Below are positions 1 through 11,929 of a stretch of DNA of 64,000 nt, piece after piece. The stretch covers positions 16,580,071 to 16,644,070 of the forward strand of contig CM033118.1 of the NCBI GenBank assembly GCA_019321725.1, given 5' to 3'. The notes under the pieces were generated by a model. That model was not told the origin of the DNA and made no database searches. It saw only the letters and a program-made list of their open reading frames with translations. Position 1 is the stretch's first letter; each line of letters starts with the position of its first letter. The stretch comes from Paulownia fortunei (lineage: Eukaryota; Streptophyta; Magnoliopsida; Lamiales; Paulowniaceae). Made by a program: the position numbers and the translations under genes.

Positions 1-609
1 GTTATGGTTAGAAAATAATAGGAAATCTTTTTAAAGTAAAGCAGAAAACGTGGATACGCGTACATTAATCTGTTATAATAATTTGATGTTTGAAATTTCT
101 ATTTTACCTTTGTTTAGCAATATAAATAAGGGAATTCATGACATATCATATGTTATACTTTTTATATCTAAAATACATATATATTTATCTGCTTTTCATT
201 TTCTCCAAAAGAATATTCACTGACTTGACTTGAATGTCGGAGTTTTTACGTCAGATCAAGCTGACTTCTTGTGCAAGTGATCCAATCGAGAGAAGGAAAG
301 CAAAAACAGCAGATTGGTACTTAAATGTACATTTTTCAATTGGTGCATTACAGTAATTAGTTCATTTACTTAGCATGTTTTATTATGTTCAATGAGAAAA
401 TTGTCATAGTTAAAAAGTCATTTATCCACAATGCTTAAAGTTATCGCTTTTCTTTCCTAGGAAATTATTTATAGAATGAATAAATATTCCATATAGGTGG
501 AATTCATCAAAGAGAGAAATAATGGCAAGACTATGAAGAGTGTAATAATCTGTTTACATTGATGCTTAAATCTGAATAATTTATTTTCACTAAGAAAATT
601 TTAAAGTAG
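1..609. other. Intergenic, no gene seen
   Basis: AT-rich non-coding sequence with stops in every frame. I find no coding segment, RNA gene or clear transposon end. It lies left of the point where homology to 37290 onward begins. Confidence 0.5.
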
Positions 610-2636
610 ATATATGAGAAGTATATTAAGATATATTTGATAGTACATTCCACTTTATATAATCAGAATAGCGATTTGAGGGTGACACTTTATTTTAAAT
701 AGTTTAAAATAATTTTAAACATTCTGATTATTTAAATGTTCAGATGTACAATTGATGTACAAAATGTCATATGACCTAAACTTTAAGGAGAATGACTAAT
801 TTTATATTCGATATGATAATCTGAATTGACTGAAATTCAGGCATGCAAGAGATACGTGATAAAAAGAGTTTAGGGTATTAAATATGATTTTTTGAAAGTT
901 AATGAGCAAAGTACACTAAGATCTAATTTTATTGGTTGTCTGCTTTTAATCTTTTTTCTAAATAAGAATAAGAAATATTTTATCTTCTGAATTATTTATG
1001 TTTTTATATTGTATTATTTAAATAAAATTATTTAACATTTATCCCTTCATAGTAAGCAAAAATTACATTGTGTCATTTGTTAGTGAATCTTGGTAGAATA
1101 TTCTATTGGATTTCCCTCCCGCGGCGTGATCTTAAAAGGTAAAAATTATCAAATCTTATTTAATACATTACACTTTGCCCTTTGAACTTTATGCAATTTT
1201 TCAAATTGCTCCCCAACTTAAAAAATTATCAAAAATCATTTGACGTTAAGAAACTGTCCTAAAATTCTTTTCGTTGTACTCTGTAACTAGTATTATACTA
1301 TATTAAAATTATTATCAAATATATAGGTAATGTTGGAATTTTGGGTATGATTTCTGTAATATATTTAAAAAGAAATTTAGAAAATTTCTTCAGTTTTTGT
1401 GTAAAAATATACCATGTCTTAATTATTAACTTGTTTTGAATGTGTAATAGAGATTGCCTTTATAAATAAAGCATTATTTTCAAAGTAGTTTATTTGCTTT
1501 GAAATAGGTGTTGTATTTTGAAAATATTCTACAGTTTTTCAATCTGGAAAAGCCAAAATATATTGACAAATATCCAACATGCCCATTGATTTTTGTTGAT
1601 ATGTTGCTATTTTTTTTTATTTAGGTTTTTGGATAAAATTATTTACACGATATTAATAATTAATGTAATCAGAGTATTTAAATCTTCCTATAAAATGAAG
1701 ACTGTAGATATACATTATCTAAAATTTAACATGTTAAAATGCATTTTGAAGAAAAAAATAATCTAAACTTTAATAAAATTAGAAAAAATAAAGCATAAGA
1801 ATTTTTATGGTTTAATGAGATTGGTCATCTTTATATTTAAAATTTCATATGCTACATATCAATGTAGGATTTGGTATTGTATAGAAATAATTTCACTTAT
1901 TTGAATTTAATATTTGATGAAACCAAATTGAAAGAATAAAATGAGGACTCAACAAAAGAATTTAAAAATGAAGAAACAAAAACAATTAATTTCAATAGCA
2001 ATTTTTTTTACTAAAAGAAATTTTATTTTTAGTTTGATATAATAATAGTTTTAATTTTCGAAGTTGGGGAGGGGGGTGAAAAAAATTACAAAGTTTCGGG
2101 AGTAAAGTATAATTAAGTGAACATGATTTAATAACTTTGCTTATTAAATTCACATGTGCTACGTGAAGGAATTTAGATGGAATATTCCACCGAGTTTACT
2201 TGAAGATGCCGAAGTGTAGTTTTCACTTAGTATAGAAGGTTAATTATTAAAAAAATTAATTTGTATGAAAATGTAAAATGCAAATAGTTTGTATGCCAAA
2301 TTATTTTTTATTTTTTTGAAATATGAATTGTTTTTAGACCCTCGGATTTTGTTATACAAATTTATTACTTATTAAATAATTTGATAATTTGACATGATAT
2401 GTTTTATAAATCTACCAATATTTTTTGATACAGAAGACAATTATTTCTACTGTGAAATAATGAAAAAATTACCAACCAAATAGAAAGAAATAAATACAAA
2501 AAATCACAAAACAATGGTAACAACAATGATTACCTACCATAAAAAAGTTTGTTGCTTTACAAAAATTATATTCGCATCAAAGGTTGTCCTGAGTTGGTGC
2601 AATTAATATTTTAAAATATTTACTTCACCATGAGTT
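610..2636. repeat. Diverged paralogue R1 of 37290-40306, truncated by gap
   Basis: From about 610 this sequence aligns, with many substitutions and indels, to 37290-40306. Shared stretches include GGCATGCAAGAG, GAAAGTTAATGAGCAAAGT and ACAACAATGATTAC. A third, partial relative is at 11930-12860. R1 ends at the gap at the equivalent of position 3784. It lacks the hAT-like, SINE and 358-bp insertions found in the 37-40 kb copy, so it supplies empty sites for dating them. Confidence 0.8.
1060..2225. mobile_element. Long-inverted-arm DNA element (foldback/MULE-like), non-autonomous
   Basis: The left arm (about 1060-1260: CACTTTGCCCTTTGAAC, CTCCCCAACTT, GAATATTCTA) is the reverse complement, with divergence, of the right arm (about 2030-2225: AAGTTGGGGAGG, GAATATTCCAC). 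No transposase is visible between the arms. Related pairs occur at 37728-39515 and 19038-20014. No convincing target-site duplication was found, so the superfamily is uncertain. Confidence 0.55.
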
Positions 2637-2736
2637 NNNNNNNNNNNNNNNNNNNNNNNNNNNNNNNNNNNNNNNNNNNNNNNNNNNNNNNNNNNNNNNN
2701 NNNNNNNNNNNNNNNNNNNNNNNNNNNNNNNNNNNN
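2637..2736. other. Assembly gap, 100 N
   Basis: Exactly 100 N, the usual placeholder for a gap of unknown size. Contig B starts at 2737 with the block repeated at 39259. Confidence 0.98.
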
Positions 2737-2779
2737 TGCTTATTTTTCATTTAGAGGTTGAAAACGAAGAAACAAAAAC

Positions 2780-3785
2780 AATTAATTTCAATACCAATTT
2801 TTTAATAGAATAAATATTAAATTTAATTTAATATAATAATAGTTTTAATATTTGAAGTTGAGGGCAAAAATTTTCAAAGTTTCAGGAGCAAAGTATGATT
2901 CACTAAACATGATTCAATAATTTTCCTCAATAAAATCATGTGTATCACGCACATGAAGGAATTTAGGTGTAATATTCCACTGAGTTCACTTATAGATAGT
3001 TAGTGAAATACAGGATGGAAAAAATTTATCATTTAATACGTACAAGAATAGTTAATATATGGATTCGTAAATAAACGAATAAAATATGAATGTAAAAGAA
3101 TTATTTAAGAGCAAAAATATGGCTTGTGTTTGTACTTAAACTTTAAATATTAAAAATGTATAATGAGATAGAGTATTATTCGTCAAGTATTATACGAATA
3201 AATATAATATAAGTACCAAACGTTTTATTTCAAAAATATAGAATATTACTCAATATTTCAGAATGTATATGAAAAAGAAAAGTATTTTTTAATTATATGT
3301 ACGTATGTGTACTAAGCGAGTATAATATGATTTTTAACTAACAGAGCTTACAAATGCCAAATTGTAATTTTTGCTTAGTATTGAAGGTTAATTGTTAAAT
3401 TCTTTTATTTAGATAGCAAAGTATAAAATGAGAATAATTCGGATGGCAATTGTTTTTTGAATATGAATAGTTTTTAGACCCTCGAATTTTGTTATGTAAG
3501 TTTATTACTTGTTAAATGATTTGACATGATATTTTTTATTAAGTCTACCAACTTTTTTTTGATATAGAAGTGAAAGTTATTTCTAGTGAGAAATAATAAA
3601 ATATATTACCAACCAAATTTAGAGAAATAAATACAAAGAATCACTAACCATTAATAACAACAATGATTACATACGATAAAAAAGTTTGTTGCATTAAAAA
3701 CACTACACTCATGCCAACACATCAAAGGTTGTCCTGCTGAGTTAGTGTAATTAATACTTTAAAATATTTACTTTCATCATGAGTT
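2780..3785. repeat. R-type repeat (right half), copy 1
   Basis: Homologous to 1940-2636 and 12180-12860. Shared landmarks are GAAACAAAAACAATTAATTTC, an AATATTCCAC motif, TTTTTAGACC and AACAACAATGATTAC. It continues leftwards into the 37290-39258 sequence when the second copy is considered. It marks the upstream end of each PLATZ duplication unit. Confidence 0.7.
2993..3350. mobile_element. 358-bp insertion flanked by CTTA, copy 1
   Basis: Two paralogues (R1 near 2196 and the 12430 copy) run continuously across this site, while this copy has 358 extra bp between CTTA at 2989-2992 and CTTA at 3347-3350. The insert starts TAGATAGTTAGTG and ends CTAACAGAGCTTA, so GTTAG is inverted at the ends. 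No coding capacity. The class is unknown; a small DNA transposon is one reading. Confidence 0.5.
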
Positions 3786-5542
3786 GTACTTTCTGTATTT
3801 TTTTAAAATTTTTTGTAATCTAATACTATGTCTTTATTTGAAAATTCGTAAGTATTTTGAATAAAATGTTTAATGTGTTCTACTAAATTCAGTAAATATT
3901 ACAAATTGCATAGTATATGTGTGATATTTGAGTAATCCTTCAAGATTATTGTATTTATTTCTAGATAAGTTCTTAAATACCAAATATAACAAGTTTCAAA
4001 TGAAATATTTACAAATACGAACATTTATATTCAAAACTACTAATAAAAAAATGTTCAAATGGAAAATAATCAACTACTTTCAAATAAAAAGGCAGACTGA
4101 ATAAGAAGTAGAACCTGCAAAAAATTATAAAAGTTTTATTTCCTCTTATATATCATTTTTCCTTTTTGGCATATCGTAATGGTACTTTTACTTGGCCAAA
4201 CTTTTGTATTAGTAGGATTCAATTGTAAAATTTCAATAAGTGGAACTTTCACTTTTTTATGACTTCTTTACCCTTTTAAATAAGACAAAACCTTTAGCTA
4301 ATCTCCTCATTAAATTGTTATTAATTATTTACTTATGTCCAAAAAAGTAAATTAATCAATACCACCCCCATCTCAACCTCTAATTTAGTTTTTGATAACA
4401 TTCTAAAACTCAGTGTTATCAATCCTTAGAGATGAGCTCCTCCTTCATTGAAGTCATGCAGAAGGTATGCAAGCATTTCATTTGCAGTTTATGTTTTATA
4501 ATCTTTAAATGCTTCACTTTATTGAAGCAATCAATTAATTCAATGAGCATGTTAGTAATCTCTACTTGTGAAAGTATGTAATTGAAATTGTGATTTTTTG
4601 CTTCCATGATAAACAACTAGAAAGGTAGGGTTGAATTTATTCAAAAATCAATTATGTTGTGATGTACATTTGATGAAAATTATCCTCATTAGTGGTAACA
4701 CAATTGAAAAATTACAACACAATAAGATTTATATAGTTTATTGTAAAAAATTAGAAAGGATGGAAAAGACAACTAAAATAAGGAATTTAAGCAAAAGTAT
4801 TAAATATTAGAAACTTTTCTTGCTACTTTTGTGATATGAGTGCTTATGTTATTTCTACGTGGAAAATGCCAGATGCTTATCATAAAAAATTAGAAAGAGA
4901 AAGGCCTAACCAAAATAAGGAATAGACAATACTTGATTCAAAAAGATTTTTTGTTGCTTGCGACATGAGTACTTCCATACTTCTTGATATGGAGTATTGT
5001 TTGCATATTTTTATAAATTAGAAAGAGTATAAAGACCTAACCAATATAAGAAGCGACTAATGTTCAATTCAAAAGATTCCATGGTCATTTATATCATATA
5101 ATTGCTTCTGTACTTCTTGAAATGGAAAATTTCGCATGATTAGTTTTTATAGTAGGGAGACTCTTAATGTCTTTATATCTACCTTAAACCATTAACAACT
5201 ATATAGTCACTCCTAAATACACATAATCATTGATCAATCAAAGCAGATGTTTTTCTAGATTTGCATCAAATCTAGAAAATTTAAGGTGTAACTATTGTAT
5301 TTTTAGTATAAATCTCTACTAAAAGAAAAAAAAAAAGAAGAAAGTGGAGAACATATCTATAAAGGTGTGCACATAAAGTAAAAGAATTAACACATATAAG
5401 TGATAGTGCATATTATATCGATTGCAAATTTGAGAACTAAAATTCGTCATTGAAGTACTTGGCTAAAGCAGGAACATTTTAAGTTTTAGTACACATATTA
5501 TCTTAGTTATTTATACTAGATTGATCTGTTTGTTTTTTTTTC

Positions 5543-5582
<40 letters not shown>

Positions 5583-6881
5583 GCGGCTATGGTAAATTAT
5601 GTGGTCATTCTTTGTGTATAATAAAATATATAGATATATAATTTGTTATGATTCTTTTGCTCAATAAAGATGTTATTAATACGTATCGAACAATGTTGTG
5701 CTCTATAAGTATCGTATAAGTTAGTAATAGAGATTCACAAAGGATTTTATTTTTTTCTGAAAATGCTCAAACCATCAATCCATTTACTTATTTCAAAACT
5801 TCACAAGTCAAAAGTCCGTAAGTAAGAGAAAATTATTTTGGAGGGCATGATTATGAATTAGGATATGTAGCTCCCACTTCTTAACATTAATTTGTTGGTA
5901 AAAATTGTAAATGCACATGTAAATCCATAGAATAGAAGATCAATGGAAAAACAATTATCTGTAACCACAAGAAATTGTCTTTAACTCTAATTACCATTAT
6001 TTATTTAAGTCAATAGAATAGTTGAATGAAGTGGAGGAAAGTTAAGTAAAGATGCTTACAACTTTGATACAATGTGAACACTTATTACAACTACAGAACA
6101 TAGAAAGCACATGTTAACCTATAAATATAAATGAAAACTAATAACTTATACTTTCTTTATAAGGCAATGCATAAAACCCCATGACATAAATAGTCATGTA
6201 AATCCTTCTTCTCCTAAGTCCACGAAGGTTACATGTTAAACATCAAGCACAACTTGAATTTCTAGATCAAAGTTAAAAAGAAATTCCCTTTGAGCGAGGG
6301 CTCGATTCACCATTTACATTTATCTAACAAAGAGAGATCTAAGTTTTGAGTCAAGAATTAAATTCAAATGCAAGTCATTATCAAGTCAAATACTATTAAT
6401 ATTTGTACCCAGTAGCTACTCAAGTGATCCTCTCTCATCACTAGGGCTACCTTTGTCAACTTGTCAAGGTTCTATCGGTCCTTTACTTACCATTATGTAA
6501 TTTCAAAGAATATTTGTGTATGTATTAGCACAAAATCACATGAAGGTGTTAATTTTCTTTGATTTTATATGACATTAATATTTTATTTTGTACCTATTGT
6601 TTTAGCTGAAATCTTGTTATGGATCTTATATATCAATTGCACCTTAACTCTTTGTCTTAAGGGCCTATTTCTTCATGATGAATAAGCAATCATACCCCTT
6701 GCATAAGAAAATACAAAAATTATGAAGGACCTTAAGAATAAATAACTTGTATCTTAGTTCATACTATTGGACAATTGTATAGGGGTATGTGAACACTAAT
6801 AATCACTTTTATTATTTATATTATTATTTAACTTTATAATGTTGTTATATATTTTTACGTTGATAAGATCTCTTTTGGTAG
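3786..6881. other. PLATZ-A upstream region, no exon recognised
   Basis: About 3.1 kb with a diverged equivalent upstream of PLATZ-B (about 12860-14675), for example the shared segment near 4551 and 12964. A first coding exon or promoter of PLATZ may lie here but I cannot identify one. A (TTA)n microsatellite is near 5546. Short open frames here look like chance. Confidence 0.5.
5546..5582. repeat. (ATT)n microsatellite
   Basis: About 12 tandem ATT units. It has the same length at 42068-42104 in the second block. Confidence 0.95.
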
Positions 6882-9629
6882 GTTGACAATATAATCCAAC
6901 AGGACAACATGCCAAAATGGCTTGACAACTTTCTAGGAAAGAATTTTTTGACAAATGTCCAGCTCATGACTCGAAAAAAAACAAAGATTTGAATAGGTAT
7001 TGCATTACCTTTGATGCATTAACATGTAGGGATTGCATCACTTCCGGTCATCACAGCGATCATGTGCTACTTACCATCTACAGGCATGTTTACCAAAATG
7101 TTGTTCCCCTAAATCAAATGGAGACTTATATGGATTGCACAAAAATTCAGGTACTTTTACTTTACAAAGTAACCAATCAATTTCACATTTCATTTTATTA
7201 AGTGCCCTTTGCGTATATGTTAAGTACTAGCTAGAATTAGAAGAACAAGATAGGCTAATACTTTCTTAAGAAAGCTCATACTTCAGGATAGACAACTGTA
7301 TGTTTCAAAAGCTGAAACTTGTATGTTTTCTTCGAAAACTTTTGCATGACAAGGTGCATATTTCATGTTTAAATAATATTTATGTTTGTAAACAAAACAA
7401 GTTGAAATTCTACTAAACTTAATGAAAATATTGAATTATTAAAATTTGTAAAAATTAGATATATAATCAAGCTTGCTAATCTAACATTGATAGTGTATGG
7501 TTAAACTTATTTAATACATTGTAAAACCTTCTATCTATATTTTATAAGATATTGTTGGAGTTTATAAGATGATGAGGCTTATTTAAAAAATAAGCTTTTG
7601 AAGTGTTTGAATTAAATTAAATAATAAATTATAAGATATAAGTAATTGTAATTTTATAATTGACATAGTCAAATTAAACGAGTTTGTTAAGTTCATAAAA
7701 TTAAGTTAGGGTCTTGTTACTTTTTTTAAGGAGTTCAAAAGCTTCTGACATTATATTTTTGGATCTTACAAGCTATTTTCTAAACTTACTATCAAATAAT
7801 TTAAAGTATTTTACAAACTCTCAAACATCTAATAAGATATTTTAAGAAGTTTATAATTAAAACCAAACACCTATATAGTAATTTACCAAGCTTAGTGAAT
7901 TAAACTTTATATAAAGTTGGTTTAGGCTTGTATATTTGGGGCACTACTAAAGTAATCTAGGTCCATTTGACATCACCAATTTTTTTGTATTGAAAATCAA
8001 TGTCTAAGTAACTACCAAACCATTTGATTAGAGTAATCTAGGACCACTTAATATCACCAATATTTGGATTGATAATTCAGTGTTTAAGCAACTTAAAGGC
8101 CATCTGGGAGTACACATAGGTTGGAGATTTGTTAGAGTAATTCAGTGTTTAAGCAACTAAAAGCCATTCAATTACCAGTTCTCTTTGTTTCCCAAGCTTT
8201 ATATTACATCCATTTACCTTTTTTCTCCCTTCCCTTTTCTCTATATCAAAGTGGCCCAACCCAAAACTCAAGCTATTCTCTTCATCACATACTTTCATTC
8301 TTTAATTATTGTAACTTTTATTCTTTAAGTATCATGTCTTGATCTTGGATGAAAAATGGCGAAAATTTTTCAATTTGAATATGTCTTTATTATATCTTTT
8401 ATAAAAATCCACATTGTTAGCTTATATAAGGCTGTTAGTTTCTGGCACAAAATGGACAAAAGATATGAAATAGGTTCAGTTTATGAGTCATGGCGTTTAT
8501 CTTCTGTACCTTGTAATGTTAAAAGTTGTTCCTCTACTGTTTATAAAGAGATGGATAGAATACATTGTGTATAGCATTTAACACTGCATAAATCAAAAAG
8601 TATTTAGCATCTTCTCGTAATTCCCAAGAAATTTGGTGACTAATTATTATCAATATTGAATTTCTTTGAGTGCGATCTCATCTTATTTTTTTTTTTTTTT
8701 TTCTCTGCAAATATGTCTACCTTACCATATAAGATGAAATGTCTCTCACCTTTATTTGATTCAACTTTTGAGTTGTCCCATATTTCATTCTAGGTTAGCC
8801 CATAGGTGCAACAATTATGTATCATGTTTTCTCCTTCCGAATACTATGTAAAACTACTAATTGTGCTTTATCCTTTAGTCTTATGTAATTTTAACTGCAG
8901 CACTATAAATGTAATAAGAAATGGGTGGTGTCTTTGACTCCCCTCCCACACAATGGCTCTGGTGCACTTATTCGAGCTTGTCTTGCTTGTAAGAGGAAAT
9001 TGACTGATTCTGCCCGATTTTATTTCTGTTCCATTGTTTGCAAGGTAATATGATTTTCCTTTTCATATTACCTAATCTAGCTAGTCTCTTCAAACAATGA
9101 ACCATGGGTCAGAAAACTTAATAATTAGGATGAAGTTGTTATGTTATTAAGTAGCACAATGCGAAAGTCGTTCAAAGCTATGTACAAAGGACAAACAATA
9201 TGAACTTTACATTATGCAATCAAAACACAATGTGCTTATGTTTAGTTGGAATTGGGGAAGAGTTAAAACCATGGAAAGATTTTAGTAACATGTCATAGAA
9301 ATTGTGTTAAGCCGAATAAACTTATATGCAATAAGTTTATGCTAATCTTTCTCTTATATTGAATAAAGAGTAATAACGATCAGTCTCAATTGACTAGGAA
9401 AATATTATAGGGGCTATTGGTCAGAAAGTTGAAATTGTTTGAATAAGTATTGATTTCCTTATCAACTTATTATTTTTCAGGTTGAGGCAATGCGTGGAAG
9501 AGGTAGGAGATCCAACCTGGTATATCTAGAGAAGGCACTTCTGAAAGAGGGGAGTTTGAGCAATCGATAACTCACAGGGGCCGTAAGCGTAGCAGGAAAG
9601 GAGTGCCTCACAGGGCACCTTTGTTTTGA
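6882..9629 (+). pseudogene. PLATZ-A: frameshifted PLATZ zinc-binding transcription factor, copy 1
   Basis: PLATZ proteins are plant-specific zinc-dependent DNA-binding proteins that bind A/T-rich DNA. Three exon-like blocks match those of PLATZ-B: 6882-7150 (acceptor GTAG, donor GTACTT), 8901-9044 (donor GTAATA) and 9481-9629, ending in the family-typical GVPHRAPLF and a stop. The second block encodes HYKCNKKWVVSLTPLPHNG and is open, but is 9 nt shorter than in PLATZ-B. The gene is broken: the first block lacks one A in GGAAAGAATTTTTTGAC, shifting the frame into a TGA at GATTTGA, and the last block has lost one base near GGTAGGAGATCC and stops early. An upstream first exon was not found. The splice sites look usable, so it could still be transcribed. 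Confidence 0.85.
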
Positions 9630-11528
9630 TTAGACAAAATGTATTCATGAGATTTGTTTGAATCTTGATGATATACTATTACGTGAAATTGCCTTGTTCA
9701 AAACTTCTTATTGAATTGCTGGTTTTCTTTGTTTCCCAAGTTTTTTATTGGCCAATTGTTATCTATTTGCCTTCCACCCATTTACTTTTTTCTCACTTTC
9801 CTTTTCCCTTTAGCCTAGTGGCTTGTGAATCCAAAGCTCAAGCTATTCTCTCCTTATCAGCATATACTTTCATTTTTCAGTTATCGTATATTTATTCTAG
9901 AAAAATATTATTAAAAAACCCTTTAAATATTTTTTTCTATATCCAAAAGATCTATCAAAATATTTTTCAATCTAAAAACTCATTCCACCAACTTTTCATT
10001 CAAAAAAAAAAAAAAAAAAACCCAATCAATTAATTTTATGATAAACTAAAGATTTTTGGGCAAAATTATCATTGGCTATTAAATCATGAATTTAACAAGA
10101 TTATTTTTTTAAAAAAGGTTTTATTTGGGTTTCTCCATTGATAAATTATCAATACAATTCTAAGTTATTTTTTTTTCTTTTTTGGTATCTTGTCAGTTTT
10201 TTTTTTTTTAAATTATCAACACGCTATTACTAAGTTCATTCAAATTCAAAACTTTTATTATACAAAAAATGAAAATCTTTGTTAGAATATATTAATTGAA
10301 AAATTAAAAATAAATGTCTACAAAGGAATTCATTTCATTAATATCTTAATATAAGAAGCTCAAGTTTTTTTTTCGAGGAGGGGGAGTGGAGAGAGAAGAA
10401 GCCCAAGTTTTACTTCGAAAACCAGAAAATATTAACAGTACTTAGAGGTAAAGTTAATGATTGAGTTTTTTTGAGTGAAAAGTTGATGGAGTAGGTATTT
10501 TGGACTCAAAACTCTTTTCATGATTTTTTTAGATTAAAAAGGTTTCTTTTATGAGGTTTTTAGGAATTTTTCCTTGTTTAAATATCATGTCCATCTTGGA
10601 TGGAAAAACAGGCAAAGTTTTCTCAAATTGAAAGTTTCTTCATCAAACAATTTATGTAAATCCACAAAAGTGGGTTTGATTTATTTAATCCATTCATCAT
10701 TCCATACATTTTAATGTTGAAGTTGTTGCTCTAATAGTTTAGAAAGAGGTCGATAGATTCCCTCTCTACAATAATAATTGACGCGGTCAAATGATGTTTT
10801 GTTAGAAAAAACAATTTTTTTTAAAAATAGGCACTCAACCATTTTAAAATATGTCAACTATAGATAAGAAAGAGGGACAAAGCAAAAAAAAGAAAATCAG
10901 AATGTTGAAGTATCACATTCAAAACTTGTTAAAACTATAAATATCATCCTAATATGCCAGTGGCTTTTACAAACTGAATTTCTTTGGTTTTTGATAAGTC
11001 TTGTTTTTTTCAAGAATAATATTTCTTAGACTTTTAGCTTTTTTGTTATGTCTTTTAAACTTTTAACATCTTTCGTTGTTATTGTATAATATATTTTTGC
11101 CACATTATAATAGAACATGTGCAATGTCGTACCACTATTTTTGTTTACTACTTTTCTTTCTTTGTCACATTTAATATTGTATAAATCGGAAATCATTTAA
11201 CCACACACTTTGAAGTTTCAAATTTTAGATAGACGAAATTCAAACAACTAATTTACAATTACGTGGGACTGCCTTGTTCAAAACTTCATATTGAATTGCT
11301 AGTTTTCTTTGTTTCCCAAGTTTTATATTGGCCAATTGTTATCTATTAGCCTTCCCACCCATTTCCACTTTAATTTTTCAGTTGTTGTACACTAATTCTA
11401 GAGGGAAATTTATTAAAAAACCCTTTAAATATTATTTTATTAAAAAACCCTTAAATATTATTTTATTAAAAAACCCTTTAAATATTATTTTATTAAAAAA
11501 CCCTTTAAATATTATTTTATTAAAAAAC
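8101..11528. repeat. Nested partial duplications of PLATZ intron sequence, copy 1
   Basis: A segment containing TTTCCCAAG and CTCAAGCTATTCTC occurs near 8180 inside the PLATZ-A intron. The parent segment recurs near 9676 and again near 11257 (TTGTTCAAAACTTC, GGCCAATTGTTATC). Sequence 10570-11200 also matches intron sequence of PLATZ-B (16230-16720), for example CCTAATATGC-AGTGGC. So 9660-11528 is made of exon-free duplicates of the large PLATZ intron, with a further stretch of about 660 bp (9905-10570) of unknown origin. No gene is present. Confidence 0.65.
11415..11528. repeat. 27-bp minisatellite, about 4.3 units, copy 1
   Basis: Unit AAAAAACCCTTTAAATATT + ATTTTATT, repeated four times (one unit is 26 bp) plus a partial fifth. 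A single unit is at about 9908 in the parental duplicate, so the array expanded here. Because 27 is a multiple of three, the array stays open in the frame of the downstream coding segment. Confidence 0.9.
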
Positions 11529-11915
11529 CATCGCGTGCATGGGCTAAGTTACGCGCCAGTACACGATGGAGTTCCATCTGCAGCAGAAGTTAATGGAAAT
11601 GGGTCGGTTATTGCTGAAAGCAAGGCCAGCATGCACCATCGGGCCCCCAAAATCTGGCTGAACCCGACCCTTCTTGGATGTAGATTCCGCGAGCAGGAAA
11701 ATAGCATCAAGCCCGTGATTTCCCAGAAGAAAAGATCAATCAACTGGCTGTTTCTGCTTCTTGGGCAAATGCTGGATTGCTGCACGCTGGATCAGCTCAA
11801 GTATTTCTGCAAGCACACCATGAATCATCGAACGGGGGCTAAGGATCGCGTGCTTTGTCTCACATATTTGGGTTTATGCAAACAGCTTGATCCAAACGGG
11901 CCTTCCGATATATGA
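11529..11915 (+). CDS. Captured gene fragment of unknown identity (129 codons, open), copy 1
   Basis: A sharply bounded GC-richer segment is open to a TGA at 11913-11915. Its codon use looks genuinely coding and unlike the surrounding AT-rich repeats. I do not recognise the protein. It has basic and polar stretches, then a hydrophobic INWLFLLLGQML patch followed by Cys-rich CCTLDQLKYFCKH and CLTYLGLCKQLDPNG. The first ATG in frame is at 11631 (94 codons to the stop); upstream the frame only runs into the 27-bp repeats. No intron interrupts it and no promoter is seen. Most likely it is the 3' part of a host gene, retrocopied or carried here by a transposon. Whether it is expressed is unknown. 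Confidence 0.45.
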   Translation, partial: HRVHGLSYAPVHDGVPSAAEVNGNGSVIAESKASMHHRAPKIWLNPTLLGCRFREQENSIKPVISQKKRSINWLFLLLGQMLDCCTLDQLKYFCKHTMNHRTGAKDRVLCLTYLGLCKQLDPNGPSDI

Positions 11916-11929
11916 TTGATAGGTAGAAT

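Noticed and set aside
4419..4616. 65-codon minus-strand frame
   Set aside because: In the PLATZ-B unit the homologous stretch near 12960 preserves only part of it, with indels that break the frame. No selection on coding is seen.
9665..10033. 122-codon plus-strand open frame
   Set aside because: It lies in duplicated intron sequence and ends in a poly-lysine stretch made by an A run. No coding signature.
11415..11528. CRISPR-like regular repeats
   Set aside because: The units are directly adjacent without spacers, in a plant genome; it is a minisatellite.
11549..11785. 78-codon minus-strand frame over the captured segment
   Set aside because: Shadow of the plus-strand open segment, which is longer and ends at a natural stop.
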